64,000 nucleotides of DNA from positions 79,337,216-79,401,215 of the forward strand of contig NC_092091.1 of assembly GCF_045679555.1 (NCBI RefSeq), given 5' to 3'. Every line of letters starts with the position of its first letter. The first letter of the stretch is position 1. Origin of the DNA: Salvelinus alpinus (lineage: Eukaryota; Chordata; Actinopteri; Salmoniformes; Salmonidae). Under the pieces are notes generated by a model. It did not search any database and was not told where the DNA came from. It saw nothing but the letters and a program-made list of their open reading frames with translations. A program made the translations under genes and the position numbers. This document shows, one piece after another, positions 46,001-58,484 of this stretch.

Positions 46001-47762
46001 CCCCCTGTTGGTTGTTCCTTGTAGTCTACAACCCCATTCAGATAAAACAGCCTCCCTGTTGGTTGTTCCTTGTAGTCTACAACCCCATTCAGATAAAACA
46101 GCCTCTCTGTTGGTTGCTCCTTGTAGTCTACAACCCCATTCAGATAAAACAGCCCGTCTGTTGGTTGCTCCTTGTAGTCTACAACCCCATTCAGATAAAA
46201 CAGCCTCCTGTTGGTTGTTCCTTGTAGTCTACAACCCCATTCAGATAAAACAGCCTCCCTGTTGGTTGTTCCTTGTAGTCTACAACCCCATTCAGATAAA
46301 ACAGCCTCCCTGTTGGTTGTTCCTTGTAGTCTACAACCCCATTCAGATAAAACAGCCTCCCTGTTGGTTGTTCCTGGTAGTCTACAACCCCATTCAGATA
46401 AAACAGCCCCCCTGTTGGTTGTTCCTTGTAGTCTACAACCCCATTCAGATAAAACAGCCTCCCTGTTGGTTGTTCCTTGTAGTCTACAACCCCATTCAGA
46501 TAAAACAGCCCCCCTGTTGGTTGTTCCTTGTAGTCTACAACCCCATTCAGATAAAACAGCCTCCCTGTTGGTTGTTCCTTGTAGTCTACAACCCCATTCA
46601 GATAAAACAGCCTCTCTGTTGGTTGTTCCTTGTAGTCTACAACCCCATTCAGATAAAACAGCCTCCCTGTTGGTTGTTCCTTGTAGTCTACAACCCCATT
46701 CAGATAAAACAGCCTCCCTGTTGGTTGTTCCTTGTAGTCTACAACCCCATTCAGATAAAACAGCCTCCTTGTTGGTTGCTCCTTGTAGTCTACAACCCCA
46801 TTCAGATAAAACAGCCTGTCTGTTGGTTGCTCCTTGTAGTCTACAACCCCATTCAGATAAAACAGCCTCTCTGTTGGTTGTTCCTTGTAGTCTACAACCC
46901 CATTCAGATAAAACAGCCTGTCTGTTGGTTGTTCCTTGTAGTCTACAACCCCATTCAGATAAAACAGCCTGTCTGTTGGTTGTTCCTTGTAGTCTACAAC
47001 CCCATTCAGATAAAACAGCCTCCCTGTTGGTTGTTCCTTGTAGTCTACAACCCCATTCAGATAAAACAGCCTCCCTGTTGGTTGTTCCTTGTAGTCTACA
47101 ACCCCATTCAGATAAAACAGCCTCCCTGTTGGTTGTTCCTTGTAGTCTACAACCCCATTCAGATAAAACAGCCTCCCTGTTGGTTGCTCCTTGTAGTCTA
47201 CAACCCCATTCAGATAAAACAGCCTCCCTGTTGGTTGTTCCTTGTAGTCTACAACCCCATTCAGATAAAACAGCCTCTCTGTTGGTTGTTCCTTGTAGTC
47301 TACAACCCCATTCAGATAAAACAGCCTCTCTGTTGGTTGTTCCTTGTAGTCTACAACCCCATTCAGATAAAACAGCCTCCCTGTTGGTTGTTCCTTGTAG
47401 TCTACAACCCCATTCAGATAAAACAGCCTCCCTGTTGGTTGTTCCTTGTAGTCTACAACCCCATTCAGATAAAACAGCCTCCCTGTTGGTTGTTCCTTGT
47501 AGTCTACAACCCCATTCAGATAAAACAGCCTGTCTGTTGGTTGTTCCTTGTAGTCTACAACCCCATTCAGATAAAACAGCCTCCCTGTTGGTTGTTCCTT
47601 GTAGTCTACAACCCCATTCAGATAAAACAGCCTCCCTGTTGGTTGTTCCTTGTAGTCTACAACCCCATTCAGATAAAACAGCCTCCCTGTTGGTTGTTCC
47701 TTGTAGTCTACAACCCCATTCAGATAAAACAGCCTCCCTGTTGGTTGTTCCTTGTAGTCTAC
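43099..47762. repeat. 51-bp minisatellite, ~91 copies (annexin intron 4)
   Basis: The unit contains CAGATAAAACAGCCTCCCTG, TTGGTTGTTCCTTGTAGTC and TACAACCCCATT. Units vary at a few fixed sites (CCTCCC/CCTCTC/CCCCCC/CCTGTC; GTTCC/GCTCC; TTCAG/TTCTG). A one-base-short unit (GCCTCCTGTTGG) recurs at about 43722, 44932, 45593 and 46205. As 51 is a multiple of three, several frames stay open for hundreds of codons on both strands. These are artefacts of the unit and not genes. Confidence 0.97.
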
Positions 47763-48177
47763 TCCTTCTCATTTATCTACCCTGTTAATTCCCTCATGTT
47801 ATTCCATCTTGGTGAACTCCCACTCCACTGGCTACACATTGAGCCAGTTTGCAGCTGTGATTGGCCAACATAAACAACAAGCAACACGTGAAGGCTACCA
47901 GTCTTTTGATAGAAACTACATTGAAAACTGTTGTTGTTTAATTAAATTAATCATTTGAAATGTTAAGCTATATCCTTGTAACAATGTTACATGGATATTC
48001 ATTTAATTTACAAAAAATGCCTTGTTAAAATAGGCTCTTGGGGGGGGTAAATACTCTCACAAGGTTTAGAATACTATGGTCCGTTCAGATATTGGAATAA
48101 CCATCCTTAGTTGTGTTGTGGTTGTGTTGTGGTTGTATTGTGGTTGTATTGTGGTTGTATTGTGGTTGTGTTCTGAC
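47763..48177 (-). other. Intron 4 start next to the exon 4 donor
   Basis: 47763-48108 shows nothing recognisable. 48108-48172 is a short ~11-12-bp repeat (TTGTGGTTGTAT) just inside the donor of exon 4. Confidence 0.55.
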
Positions 48178-48272
48178 CTTGCCATGCAGGGTCTTGTATG
48201 CAGCTTTGATCTGCTGTCTCTGGCTGTTGCTACGAGATGTCAACAACTTCATGATGGAATCCTCATCGGTTC
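48178..48272 (-). CDS. Annexin A5-like exon 4 (95 bp)
   Basis: Acceptor GTTGCCATAG, donor GGCAAG|GTCAGA. With the carried-over G it encodes GTDEDSIMKLL, TSRSNSQRQQIKAAY, KTLHGK. GTDE completes the repeat 1 Ca2+ loop GLGTDE. The SRSNxQRQ(E/Q)I pattern is characteristic of annexin A5. The 95-bp size is canonical. Confidence 0.88.
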
Positions 48273-48362
48273 CTATGGCAACAACAAACACCATAGTCAA
48301 ATATTTGGTGCCATGGTTACTCCCTCAGTTTGCATAATATTCAGACCAACCACACCACTGAC

Positions 48363-48447
48363 CCAGTCCCTTCATGGCCTTGTAGAGGGTCGCTGCATCT
48401 TGGTTGGCGTTGAAGTTTCCACTGGCTTTCACACTGCCTCGACCAGC
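48363..48447 (-). CDS. Annexin A5-like exon 3 (85 bp)
   Basis: Acceptor GTTCTCTGATAG, donor CTGG|GTCAGT. It encodes AGRGSVKASGNFNANQDAA and TLYKAMKGLG plus one base. RGSVK with a NFNA-like segment followed by Y-KAMKGLG matches the N-terminal tail and first helix of annexin A5. It begins in phase 0, which fits the preceding exon ending exactly at its ATG. Confidence 0.83.
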
Positions 48448-48521
48448 CTATCAGAGAACAGACACATAGGAGGACCCTGGGTAATGTAGTTCAGGGTAGA
48501 CCAGAGAGGACTGTGGGTAAT

Positions 48522-48800
<279 letters not shown>

Positions 48801-48997
48801 GTGTCCACAGTCAGTGTTGTTAGCTGACACTGATGGTTTTGGGAACATTGTTGTTTAGGGAGAAGAACCACGGAATGTTTCTGGAATGAGACGAACACAA
48901 CAGAGTCCAGGATTCTGTCTGTCAGAGGAACGCCCAAAAACATCCACCAAATACACACAGCAGCTGATTGGATTGTAATGGAGAGGCTAGTGAGACC

Positions 48998-49100
48998 AAC
49001 AGGAGAGGTGCAGAGCAGACAGACAGGAAGGAGAGGTGCAGACAGACAGGAAGGAGAGGAGCAGACAGACAGGAAGGAGAGGAGCAGACAGACAGGAAGG
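48998..49100. repeat. 23-bp short tandem repeat, ~4 copies
   Basis: GCAGACAGACAGGAAGGAGA recurs every 23 bp. Confidence 0.85.
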
Positions 49101-49139
49101 AACCAAAACAACAGCCCCAGTTCATATGGTTTATAATCC

Positions 49140-49305
49140 ATTCAGAAACTATTCAGACCCCTTTTCCTCCATGTTGTTACGGTTCTTATTCTAAAACGGA
49201 CATTAAAACCATCGACACACAGTACTCCATAATGAAAACGCAAAAACTGGTTTTTAGAAATTTGTGCAAATGTAATATAAATAAAAAACAGAAATACCCA
49301 GAGGT
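49140..49305 (+). mobile_element. Tc1-like terminal fragment
   Basis: ATTCAGACCCCTTTTCCTCC, TTATTCTAAAACGG, TCCATAATGAAAACGCAAAA and GGTTTTTAGAAATTTGTGCA follow the order seen in the terminal region of the 33404-37960 Tc1 family. It is diverged. Confidence 0.6.
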
Positions 49306-49307
49306 GT

Positions 49308-49490
49308 AAAGTACTTAAGTAAAAACATACTTGAATGTACTACTTAAGTCGTTTGAGTATCTATACTATTTATATTTTTGACAACTTTTACTTTCCTACA
49401 TCCCTAAAGAAAACAACTTTGACACCAAAAAGGTGCTAGTTACATTCTGCTCAGCAGGACAGGAACATGGTCCAATTCACACACTTATCA
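49308..49490 (+). mobile_element. hAT/MITE-like salmonid repeat, left part
   Basis: CCAGAGGTGTAAAGTACTTA, AGTATCTATACTATTTATAT, GTTACATTCTGCTCAGCAGG and CAATTCACACACTTATCAAG belong to a common dispersed element. The next segment of the same element (AGAGAACATCCCTGGTC) is the founding unit of the array that follows. Confidence 0.65.
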
Positions 49491-51672
49491 AGAGAACATC
49501 CCTGGTCCTCCCTACTGCCTCTGATCTGGAGGACTCACTAAACAGAGAACATCCCTGGTCCTCCCTACTGCCTCTGATCTGGAGGACTCACTAAACAGAG
49601 AACATCCCTGGTCATCCCTACTGCCTCTGATCTGGAGGACTCACTAAACAGAGAACATCCCTGGTCATCCCTACTGCCTCTGATCTGGAGGACTCACTAA
49701 ACAGAGAACATCCCTGGTCATCCCTACTGCCTCTGATCTGGAGGACTCACTAAACAGAGAACATCCCTGGTCCTCCCTACTGCCTCTGATCTGGAGGACT
49801 CACTAAACAGAGAACATCCCTGGTCCTCCCTACTGCCTCTGATCTGGAGGACTCACTAAACAGAGAACATCCCTGGTCATCCCTACTGCCTCTGATCTGG
49901 AGGACTCACTAAACAGAGAACATCCCTGGTCATCCCTACTGTCTCTGATCTGGTGGACTCACTAAACAGAGAACATCCCTGGTCATCCCTACTGCCTCTG
50001 ATCTGGAGGACTCACTAAACAGAGAACATCCCTGGTCCTCCCTACTGCCTCTGATCTGGAGGACTCACTAAACAGAGAACATCCCTGGTCCTCCCTACTG
50101 CCTCTGATCTGGAGGACTCACTAAACAGAGAACATCCCTGGTCCTCCCTACTGCCTCTGATCTGGAGGACTCACTAAACAGAGAACATCCCTGGTCCTCC
50201 CTACTGCCTCTGATCTGGAGGACTCACTAAACAGAGAACATCCCTGGTCCTCCCTATTGCCTCTGATCTGGAGGACTCACTAAACAGAGAACATCCCTGG
50301 TCATCCCTACTGCCTCTGATCTGGAGGACTCACTAAACAGAGAACATCCCTGGTCATCCCTACTGCCTCTGATCTGGAGGACTCACTAAACAGAGAACAT
50401 CCCTGGTCATCCCTACTGCCTCTGATCTGGAGGACTCACTAAACAGAGAACATCCCTGGTCATCCCTACTGCCTCTGATCTGGAGGACTCACTAAACAGA
50501 GAACATCCCTGGTCATCCCTACTGCCTCTGATCTGGAGGACTCACTAAACAGAGAACATCCCTGGTCATCCCTACTGCCTCTGATCTGGAGGACTCACTA
50601 AACAGAGAACATCCCTGGTCATCCCTACTGCCTCTGATCTGGATGACTCACTAAACAGAGAACATCCCTGGTCATCCCTACTGCCTCTGATCTGGAGGAC
50701 TCACTAAACAGAGAACATCCCTGGTCATCCCTACTGCCTCTGATCTGGAGGACTCACTAAACAGAGAACATCCCTGGTCATCCCTACTGCCTCTGATCTG
50801 GAGGACTCACTAAACAGAGAACATCCCTGGTCATCCCTACTGCCTCTGATCTGGAGGACTCACTAAACAGAGAACATCCCTGGTCATCCCTACTGCCTCT
50901 GATCTGGAGGACTCACTAAACAGAGAACATCCCTGGTCATCCCTACTGCCTCTGATCTGGAGGACTCACTAAACAGAGAACATCCCTGGTCATCCCTACT
51001 GCCTCTGATCTGGAGGACTCACTAAACAGAGAACATCCCTGGTCATCCCTACTGCCTCTGATCTGGAGGACTCACTAAACAGAGAACATCCCTGGTCATC
51101 CCTACTGCCTCTGATCTGGAGGACTCACTAAACAGAGAACATCCCTGGTCATCCCTACTGCCTCTGATCTGGAGGACTCACTAAACAGAGAACATCCCTG
51201 GTCATCCCTACTGCCTCTGATCTGGAGGACTCACTAAACAGAGAACATCCCTGGTCATCCCTACTGCCTCTGATCTGGAGGACTCACTAAACAGAGAACA
51301 TCCCTGGTCCTCCCTACTGCCTCTGATCTGGAGGACTCACTAAACAGAGAACATCCCTGGTCATCCCTACTGCCTCTGATCTGGAGGACTCACTAAACAG
51401 AGAACATCCCTGGTCATCCCTACTGCCTCTGATCTGGAGGACTCACTAAACAGAGAACATCCCTGGTCATCCCTACTGCCTCTGATCTGGAGGACTCACT
51501 AAACAGAGAACATCCCTGGTCATCCCTACTGTCTCTGATCTGGAGGACTCACTAAACAGAGAACATCCCTGGTCATCCCTACTGTCTCTGATCTGGATGA
51601 CTCACTAAACAGAGAACATCCCTGGTCATCCCTACTGCCTCTGATCTGGAGGACTCACTAAACAGAGAACAT
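49491..51672. repeat. 53-bp minisatellite, ~41 copies (annexin intron 2)
   Basis: The unit contains AGAGAACATCCCTGGTCATC, CCTACTGCCTCTGATCTGGA and GGACTCACTAAAC. The spacing of 53 bp is regular. The main variant is GTCATCC/GTCCTCC, with CCTC units clustered near the left side and CATC units dominating the centre and right. Confidence 0.96.
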
Positions 51673-52614
51673 CTGTGAAAAGACCCCTGGTGGCATGTCT
51701 GGTTCGATAAGTGTGTATAAGAGCTGTGTGTAAGTTGACTATGCCAGTAATTTGGGATTTTCAACACATTAATGTTTTATATAAAAAGAAGTGATGCAGT
51801 CAGTCTCTCCTCAACTCTCAGACAAGAGAGACTGGCATCCATAGCATTTATATCAGCCCTCTGATTACAATGAAGAGCAAGAGGTGTCACTCTGTTCTGG
51901 GCCAGCTGCAGCTTAACTAAGTATTTCCTTGCAGCACTCGACCATATGACTGGACAATAAGTCTAGTTTTGTCTTGAGTATGCAGAACATGCTTTTTGGA
52001 GTGTGGTGTCGAAAAAAGCAGAGTATCTCTTTATTACAGACAGACCTCTCCCCATCTCTACAACCATTGAATCTTTATGTTTTTAGTCTCCTCAACTTGT
52101 TCAACAGCCACACCATGCATTACCAGATTCAGCTGAGGCCTAGAACTTAAGGAATGATTTGTACCAAATACAATGTTCTTAGTTTTAGAGATGTTCAGGA
52201 CCAGTTTATTACTGGCCACCCATTCCAAAACAGACTGCAACCCTTTGTTAAGGGTTTCAGTGACTTCATTAGCTGTGGTTGCTGATGCGTATATGGCTGA
52301 ATCATCAGCATACATGGACACACATGCTTTGTTTAATGCCTGTGGCAGGTCATTGGTAAAAAATAGAAAAGAGTAGAGGGCCTAGAGAGCTGCCCTGCGG
52401 TACACCACACTTTACATGTTTGACATTAGAGAAGCTTCCATTAAAGAAAACCCTTTGAGTTGTATTAGATAGAGATCTGAATCCACAATGTGGCACAGGT
52501 TGAAAAGCGTTTCTCCAACAACAGTTTATGGACAAAGTATGTTGAAGAAGTTGAACCAACTTGTGGTGCTGAAGGAAAACTCTGTCATTTGGCCAGTTCA
52601 GGAACAAACAACAA
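51663..52614 (-). pseudogene. LINE reverse transcriptase relic
   Basis: The minus strand encodes VKCGVPQGSSLGPLLFSIF (motif B), VSMYADDSAIYASA (motif C, Asp pair intact) and NKLVLNISKTKNIVFG. After frameshifts it continues with LVKLQLAQNRVTPLALHC-like sequence and the C-terminal SQLTHSSYTH and TCHQG. Several stops and frame changes are present. The C-terminal end is cut off by the 53-bp array at about 51670. Confidence 0.8.
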
Positions 52615-52619
52615 TCATT

Positions 52620-53950
52620 TGCAGTAAAGACCTACGACTACGTAATATACAGTAGCTATTGGTAGGCTATATCCTAATAGGCCTACGACTACTTGGTATA
52701 CAGTAGCTATTGGTAGACTATAGTCTAATAGGCCTACGACTACGTGGTATACAGTAGATATTGGTAGACTATAGTCTAATAGACCTACATAATATATAGT
52801 AGCTATTGGTAGACTATAGTCTAATAGGCCTACGACTACTTGGTATACTGTAGATATTGGTAGACTATAGTCTAATAGACCTACGTGGTATACAGTAGAT
52901 ATTGGTAGACTATAGTCTAATAGGCCTACGTGGTGTACAGTAGATATTGGTAGACTATAGTCTAATAGACCTACAACTACGTAGTATACAGTAGATATTG
53001 GTAGACTATAGTCTAATAGACCTAAGACTATGTAGTATACAGTAGCTATTGGTAGACTATAGTCTAATAGACCTACGACTACGTGGTATACAGTAGATAT
53101 TGGTAGACTATAGTCTAATAGACCTACGTGGTATACAGTAGCTATTGGTAGACTATAGTCTAATAGGCCTACGTGGTATACAGTAGATATTGGTAGACTA
53201 TAGTCTAATAGGCCTACGACTACTTGGTATACTGTAGATATTGGTAGACTATAGTCTAATAGACCTACGTGGTATACAGTAGATATTGGTAGACTATAGT
53301 CTAATAGGCCTACGTGGTGTACAGTAGATATTGGTAGACTATAGTCTAATAGACCTACAACTACGTAGTATACAGTAGATATTGGTAGACTATAGTCTAA
53401 TAGACCTAAGACTATGTAGTATACAGTAGCTATTGGTAGACTATAGTCTAATAGACCTACGACTACGTGGTATACAGTAGATATTGGTAGACTATAGCCT
53501 AATAGACCTACGTGGTATACAGTAGATATTGGTAGACTATAGTCTAATAGAGCTATGACTACGTGGTATACAGTAGATATTGGTAGACTATAGTCTAATA
53601 GAGCTATGACTACGTGGTATACAGTAGATATTGGTAGACTATAGTCTAATAGGCCTACATAGTGTACAGTAGATATTGGTAGACTATAGTCTAATAGGCC
53701 TACAACTACGTAGTATACAGTAGCTATTGGTAGACTATAGCCTAATAGACCTACGTGGTATACAGTAGATATTTGTAGACTATAGTCTAATAGGCCTACA
53801 ACTACGTAGTATACAGTAGATATTGGTAGACTATAGCCTAATAGACCTACGTGGTATACAGTAGATATTTGTAGACTATAGTCTAATAGGCCTATGACTA
53901 CTTGGTATACTGTAGATATTGGTAGACTATAGTCTAATAGACCTACGACT
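52620..53950. repeat. Mixed 51/42-bp minisatellite, ~28 copies
   Basis: The unit contains GTATACAGTAGATATTGGTA and GACTATAGTCTAATAG followed by CCTACGACTACGTG or, in short units, CCTACGTG. The short type lacks 9 bp. Both lengths are multiples of three, giving a 468-codon minus-strand frame of LLDYSLPISTVYH repeats with no sign of a gene around it. Confidence 0.94.
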
Positions 53951-54061
53951 ACCACATACCCTATTATAGAATAACACATGGTTACCATGGTTACCATATA
54001 CCCTGTTACAGAATAACACATATCTACTGTTTATTGCTCCACAGTGTCCGTTTTGTACTCC

Positions 54062-54712
<651 letters not shown>

Positions 54713-54965
54713 ACCCACACTATGGTTTTCCATAAATGAAGAGGGCTGGTTTTCATTAAAAGCCTTCCGACTGTCTGTAGCAGCAGAGTTCTACAGTTAA
54801 ACAGCCAAACAACACATATTCCCAGTGTGATGTCACATCCTGATCAGGCCGCGTTTCCCCTTAACATAGAAGTGCCCATACTAGCATAATAAATGGTATA
54901 GTTCCATAGTATGTGACATTTCTATAATAGTTCTTCGAATGTGTCATCTAATGCGCCATTGTGTT
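54713..54965. other. Intron 2 sequence, nothing recognised
   Basis: No supported feature. Confidence 0.45.
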
Positions 54966-55113
54966 GACTCCCGCCATTCGACTCCCGCGCCATTCGACTC
55001 TCGCCATTCGACTCCCGCGTGATTCGACTCCCGCGGCATTCGACTCCCGCTATTCGACTCCCGCCATTCGACTCCCGCGCCATTCGACTCCCACGCCATT
55101 CGACTCCCGCCAT
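54966..55113. repeat. 14-16-bp minisatellite (CATTCGACTCCCGC)
   Basis: About nine copies of CATTCGACTCCCGC, some with an extra GC or GTG. CpG-rich compared with its surroundings. Confidence 0.9.
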
Positions 55114-55339
55114 TCCTTCATTTTTGTACAGCTCATCACTTTATCTGATTCCCAGCTGTTGTCAAACACGTGATTCGGAAAATAGTGTGAATTTTACTAG
55201 ATCAAACACTGAAATGAGTTTGCTGTTTAAGTACGTACATTGAACAAAAATATAAAACGCATAAAACCATTTTACTGAGTTACAGTTCATAGAAGGAAAT
55301 CAGTCAATTGAAATACCATTCCCACAGATGTTAAATGCT

Positions 55340-57122
55340 CTACAACAAAGCTTTCTCTGTGTCCAACAAGCTTTCTCAGTGTCCAACAAGCTTTCTCTGT
55401 GTCCAACAAGCTTTCTCTGTGTTCAACAAGCTTTCTCTGTGTCCAACAAGCTTTCTCTCTGTCCAACAAGCTTTCTCTGTGTCCAACAAGCTTTCTCTGT
55501 GTCCAACAAGCTTTCGCTGTGTCCAACAAGCTTTCGCTGTGTCCAACAAGCTTTCTCTATGTCCAACAAGCTTTCTCTGTGTCCAACAAGCTTTCTCAGT
55601 GTCCAACAAGCTTTCTCTGTGTCCAACAAGCTTTCTCTGTGTCCAACAAGCTTTCTCTGTGTCCAACAAGCTTTCGCTGTGTCCAACAAGCTTTCGCTGT
55701 GTCCAACAAGCTTTCTCTATGTCCAACAAGCTTTCTCTGTGTCCAACAAGCTTTCTCTGTGTCCAACAAGCTTTCTCTGTGTCCAACAAGCTTTCTCTGT
55801 GTCCAGCAAGCTTTCTCTGTGTCCAACAAGCTTTCTCTGTGTCCAACAAGCTTTCTCTGTGTCCAACAAGCTTTTCTCTGTGTCCAACAAGCTTTCTCTG
55901 TGTCCAACAAGCTTTTCTCTGTGTCCAACAAGCTTTCTCTGTGTCCAACAAGCTTTCTCAGTGTCCAACAAGCTTTCTCTATGTCCAACAAGCTTTCTCT
56001 GTGTCCAACAAGCTTTCGCTGTGTCCAACAAGCTTTCTCTGTGTCCAACAAGCTTTCTCTGTGTCCAACAAGCTTTCTCTGTGTCCAGCAAGCTTTCTCT
56101 GTGTCCAACAAGCTTTTTCTGTGTTCAACAAGCTTTCTCTGTGTCCAACAAGCTTTCTCAGTGTCCAACAAGCTTTCTCAGTGTCCAACAAGCTTTCTCT
56201 GTGTCCAACAAGCTTTTTCTGTGTTCAACAAGCTTTCTCTGTGTCCAACAAGCTTTCTCAGTGTCCAACAAGCTTTCTCAGTGTCCAACAAGCTTTCTCA
56301 GTGTCCAACAAGCTTTCTCTGTGTCCAACAAGCTTTCTCTGTGTTCAACAAGCTTTCTCTGTGTCCAACAAGCTTTCTCTGTGTCCAACAAGCTTTATCT
56401 GTGTCCAACAAGCTTTCTCTGTGTCCAACAATCTTTCTCAGTGTCCAACAAGCTTTCTTAGTGTCCAACAAGCTTTCTCTGTGTCCAACAAGCTTTCTCT
56501 GTGTCCAGCAAGCTTTCTCTGTGTCCAGCAAGCTTTCTCTGTGTCCAACAAGCTTTCTCTGTGTCCGACAAGCTTTCTCTGTGTCCAACAAGCTTTCGCT
56601 GTGTCCAACAAGCTTTCTCTGTGTCCAACAAGCTTTCTCTGTGTCCAACAATCTTTCTCAGTGTCCAACAAGCTTTCTTAGTGTCCAACAAGCTTTCTCT
56701 GTGTCCAACAAGCTTTCTCTGTGTCCAGCAAGCTTTCTCTGTGTCCAGCAAGCTTTCTCTGTGTCCAGCAAGCTTTCTCTGTGTCCAACAAGCTTTCTCT
56801 GTGTCCAACAAGCTTTCTTAGTGTCCAATAAGCTTTCTCTGTGTCCAACAAGCTTTCTCTGTGTCCAACAAGCTTTTCTCTGTGTCCAACAAGCTTTCTC
56901 AGTGTCCAACAAGCTTTCTCTATGTCCAACAAGCTTTCTCTGTGTCCAACAAGCTTTCGCTGTGTCCAACAAGCTTTCTCTGTGTCCAACAAGCTTTCTC
57001 TGTGTCCAACAAGCTTTCTCTGTGTCCAGCAAGCTTTCTCTGTGTCCAACAAGCTTCCTCTGTGTTCAACAAGCTTTCTCTGTGTCCAACAAGCTTTCTT
57101 AGTGTCCAATAAGCTTTCTCTG
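55340..57122. repeat. 20-bp satellite with a HindIII site per unit, ~89 copies
   Basis: The unit is CAAGCTTTCTCTGTGTCCAA. Variants are CTCAGTG, TCGCTGT, CTATGT, GTTCAA and CCAGCA. A 21-bp unit (CTTTTCTC) occurs near 55871, 55913 and 56872. No stop codon arises in most frames, so several overlapping open frames run through the array on both strands; they are not genes. Confidence 0.97.
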
Positions 57123-57124
57123 TC

Positions 57125-57620
57125 CTTAGCCTTGTTCTGAACACCTCCAAAACAAAGGTCATGTGGTTTGGTAAGAAGAATGCCCCTCTCCCCACCGGTG
57201 TGATTACTACCTCTGAGGGTTTAGAGCTTGAGGTAATCACATGGCTAGACGGTACACTGTCTAGCCATCTCTTCGTTCAAAGACTCAATCATGGACACTC
57301 TTACTGACAGTTGTGGCTGCTTTGCGTGATGTATTGTTGTCTCTACCTTCTTGACCTTTGAGCTGTTGACTGTGCCTGATAATGTTTGCACCATGGTTTG
57401 TGCTTCTACCATGTTGTTGTCATGTTGTGCTGCCTTGCTATGTTGTCTCTTTATGTAGTGTTCTGGTGTCTCTCTTGTCGTGATGTGTGTTTTGTCCAAT
57501 TGTTTTTTTGTTTTTAATCCCAGGCCCCCGTCCCCGCAGAACGCCATTTGGTAGGCCATCATTGTAAATAAGAATTTGTTCTTAACTGGCTTGCCTAGTT
57601 AAATAAAAATGTAATAAAAA
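57125..57620 (+). mobile_element. LINE 3' fragment with internal deletion
   Basis: The frame gives LVLNTSKTKVMWFGKKNAPL, then TGVITTSEGLELEVITW, then jumps after LDGTLS to the 3' end (SFKDSI-like CTCAATCATGGACACTC), so most of the C-terminal domain is deleted near 57262. The 3' tail GTAAATAAGAATTTGTTCTT is the LINE end that salmonid SINEs also carry. Confidence 0.7.
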
Positions 57621-58128
57621 ATGTATGAATTAGGCCCTAATCTATGGATTTCATATGACTGGGCAAGGGCGCAGCCAATCAGAATTTGTTTTTCCCCACA
57701 AAAGGGCTCCCCCCTCAGACAATCCCGCAGATGAAGTCGGATGTGGAGGTCCTGGGTTGGCGTGGTTACACGTGGTCTGCGGTTGTGAGGCCGGTTGGAC
57801 GTACTGCCAAATTCTCTAAAGCAATGTTGGAGGTGGCTTATGGTAGAGAAAATAACATTTAATTCTCAGGCAACAGCTCTGGTGGACGTTCCTGCAGTCA
57901 GCATGTCAATTGCACACTCCCTCAACTTCAGACATCTGTGGCATTGTGTTGTGTGACAAAACAGCACATTTTAGAGTGGCCTTTAATTGTCCCCAGCACA
58001 AGGTGCACCTGTGTAATGATCATGCTGTTTAATCAGCTTCTTGATATTTGATATGCCACACCAGTCAGGTGGATGGATCGATCATCTTGGCGAAGGAGAA
58101 ACTCATGAAACATGAGACCAACACTTTA

Positions 58129-58330
58129 CATGTTGGGTTTATACATTAGTGTTGAGTGCAGAAAGCTAGTTTGGGGATTCGGGACAGGGCCAGTACATGT
58201 TGGGTTTATACATTAGTGTTGAGTGTAGAAAGCTAGTTTGGGGATTCGGGACAGGGCCAGTACATGTTGGGTTTATACATTAGTGTTGCGTGCAGAAAGC
58301 TAGTTTGGGGATTCGGGACAGAGCCAGTAT
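58129..58330. repeat. 67-bp triplication
   Basis: CATGTTGGGTTTATACATTA starts at 58129, 58196 and 58263, each followed by GCAGAAAGCTAGTTTGGGGA-type sequence (GTAG in the second). The unit begins inside the Tc1-like terminal repeat. Confidence 0.9.
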
Positions 58331-58484
58331 CCTTCAGCATCAACACCATATTACCTTCATTATTAGGCAACAGATTAACAATGTTTTTAATGCCAAACAC
58401 GACACATATGTTTTGGCAGAAAATCACCAGGATGAACGAAACTCTTATATGGGACTATCGTCTCAAATGATCTCCCTTCGTTCT

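Larger units (their letters stand above)
55226..58145 (-). mobile_element. Non-autonomous Tc1-like element split by LINE and satellite
   Basis: 55226-55313 (ATTGAACAAAAATATAAAAC, TACTGAGTTACAGTTCATAG, GAAATCAGTCAATTGAAAT) and 57627-58145 (GAATTAGGCCCTAATCTATG, GTCCAACCGG complement, CACACCAGTCAGGTGGATGG, ACCAACACTTTACATGTTGG) are consecutive parts of one known-style element, read in the same direction. The 2.3 kb between them was inserted later. No transposase frame remains. Confidence 0.7.

Noticed and set aside
45757-47772. 671-codon minus-strand frame and 500-757-codon plus frames in the 51-bp array
   Set aside because: The unit is 51 bp, so stop-free frames persist by arithmetic. The array is intronic in the annexin gene.
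52615-54021. 468-codon minus frame (LLDYSLPISTVYH repeats)
   Set aside because: In-frame minisatellite units; no start context, no conserved flanks.
55399-57102. 567-codon frame with SFLCVQQAFSVSNK-type repeats
   Set aside because: The 20-bp unit lacks stops in nearly all frames on both strands; overlapping frames exclude selection on any one of them.
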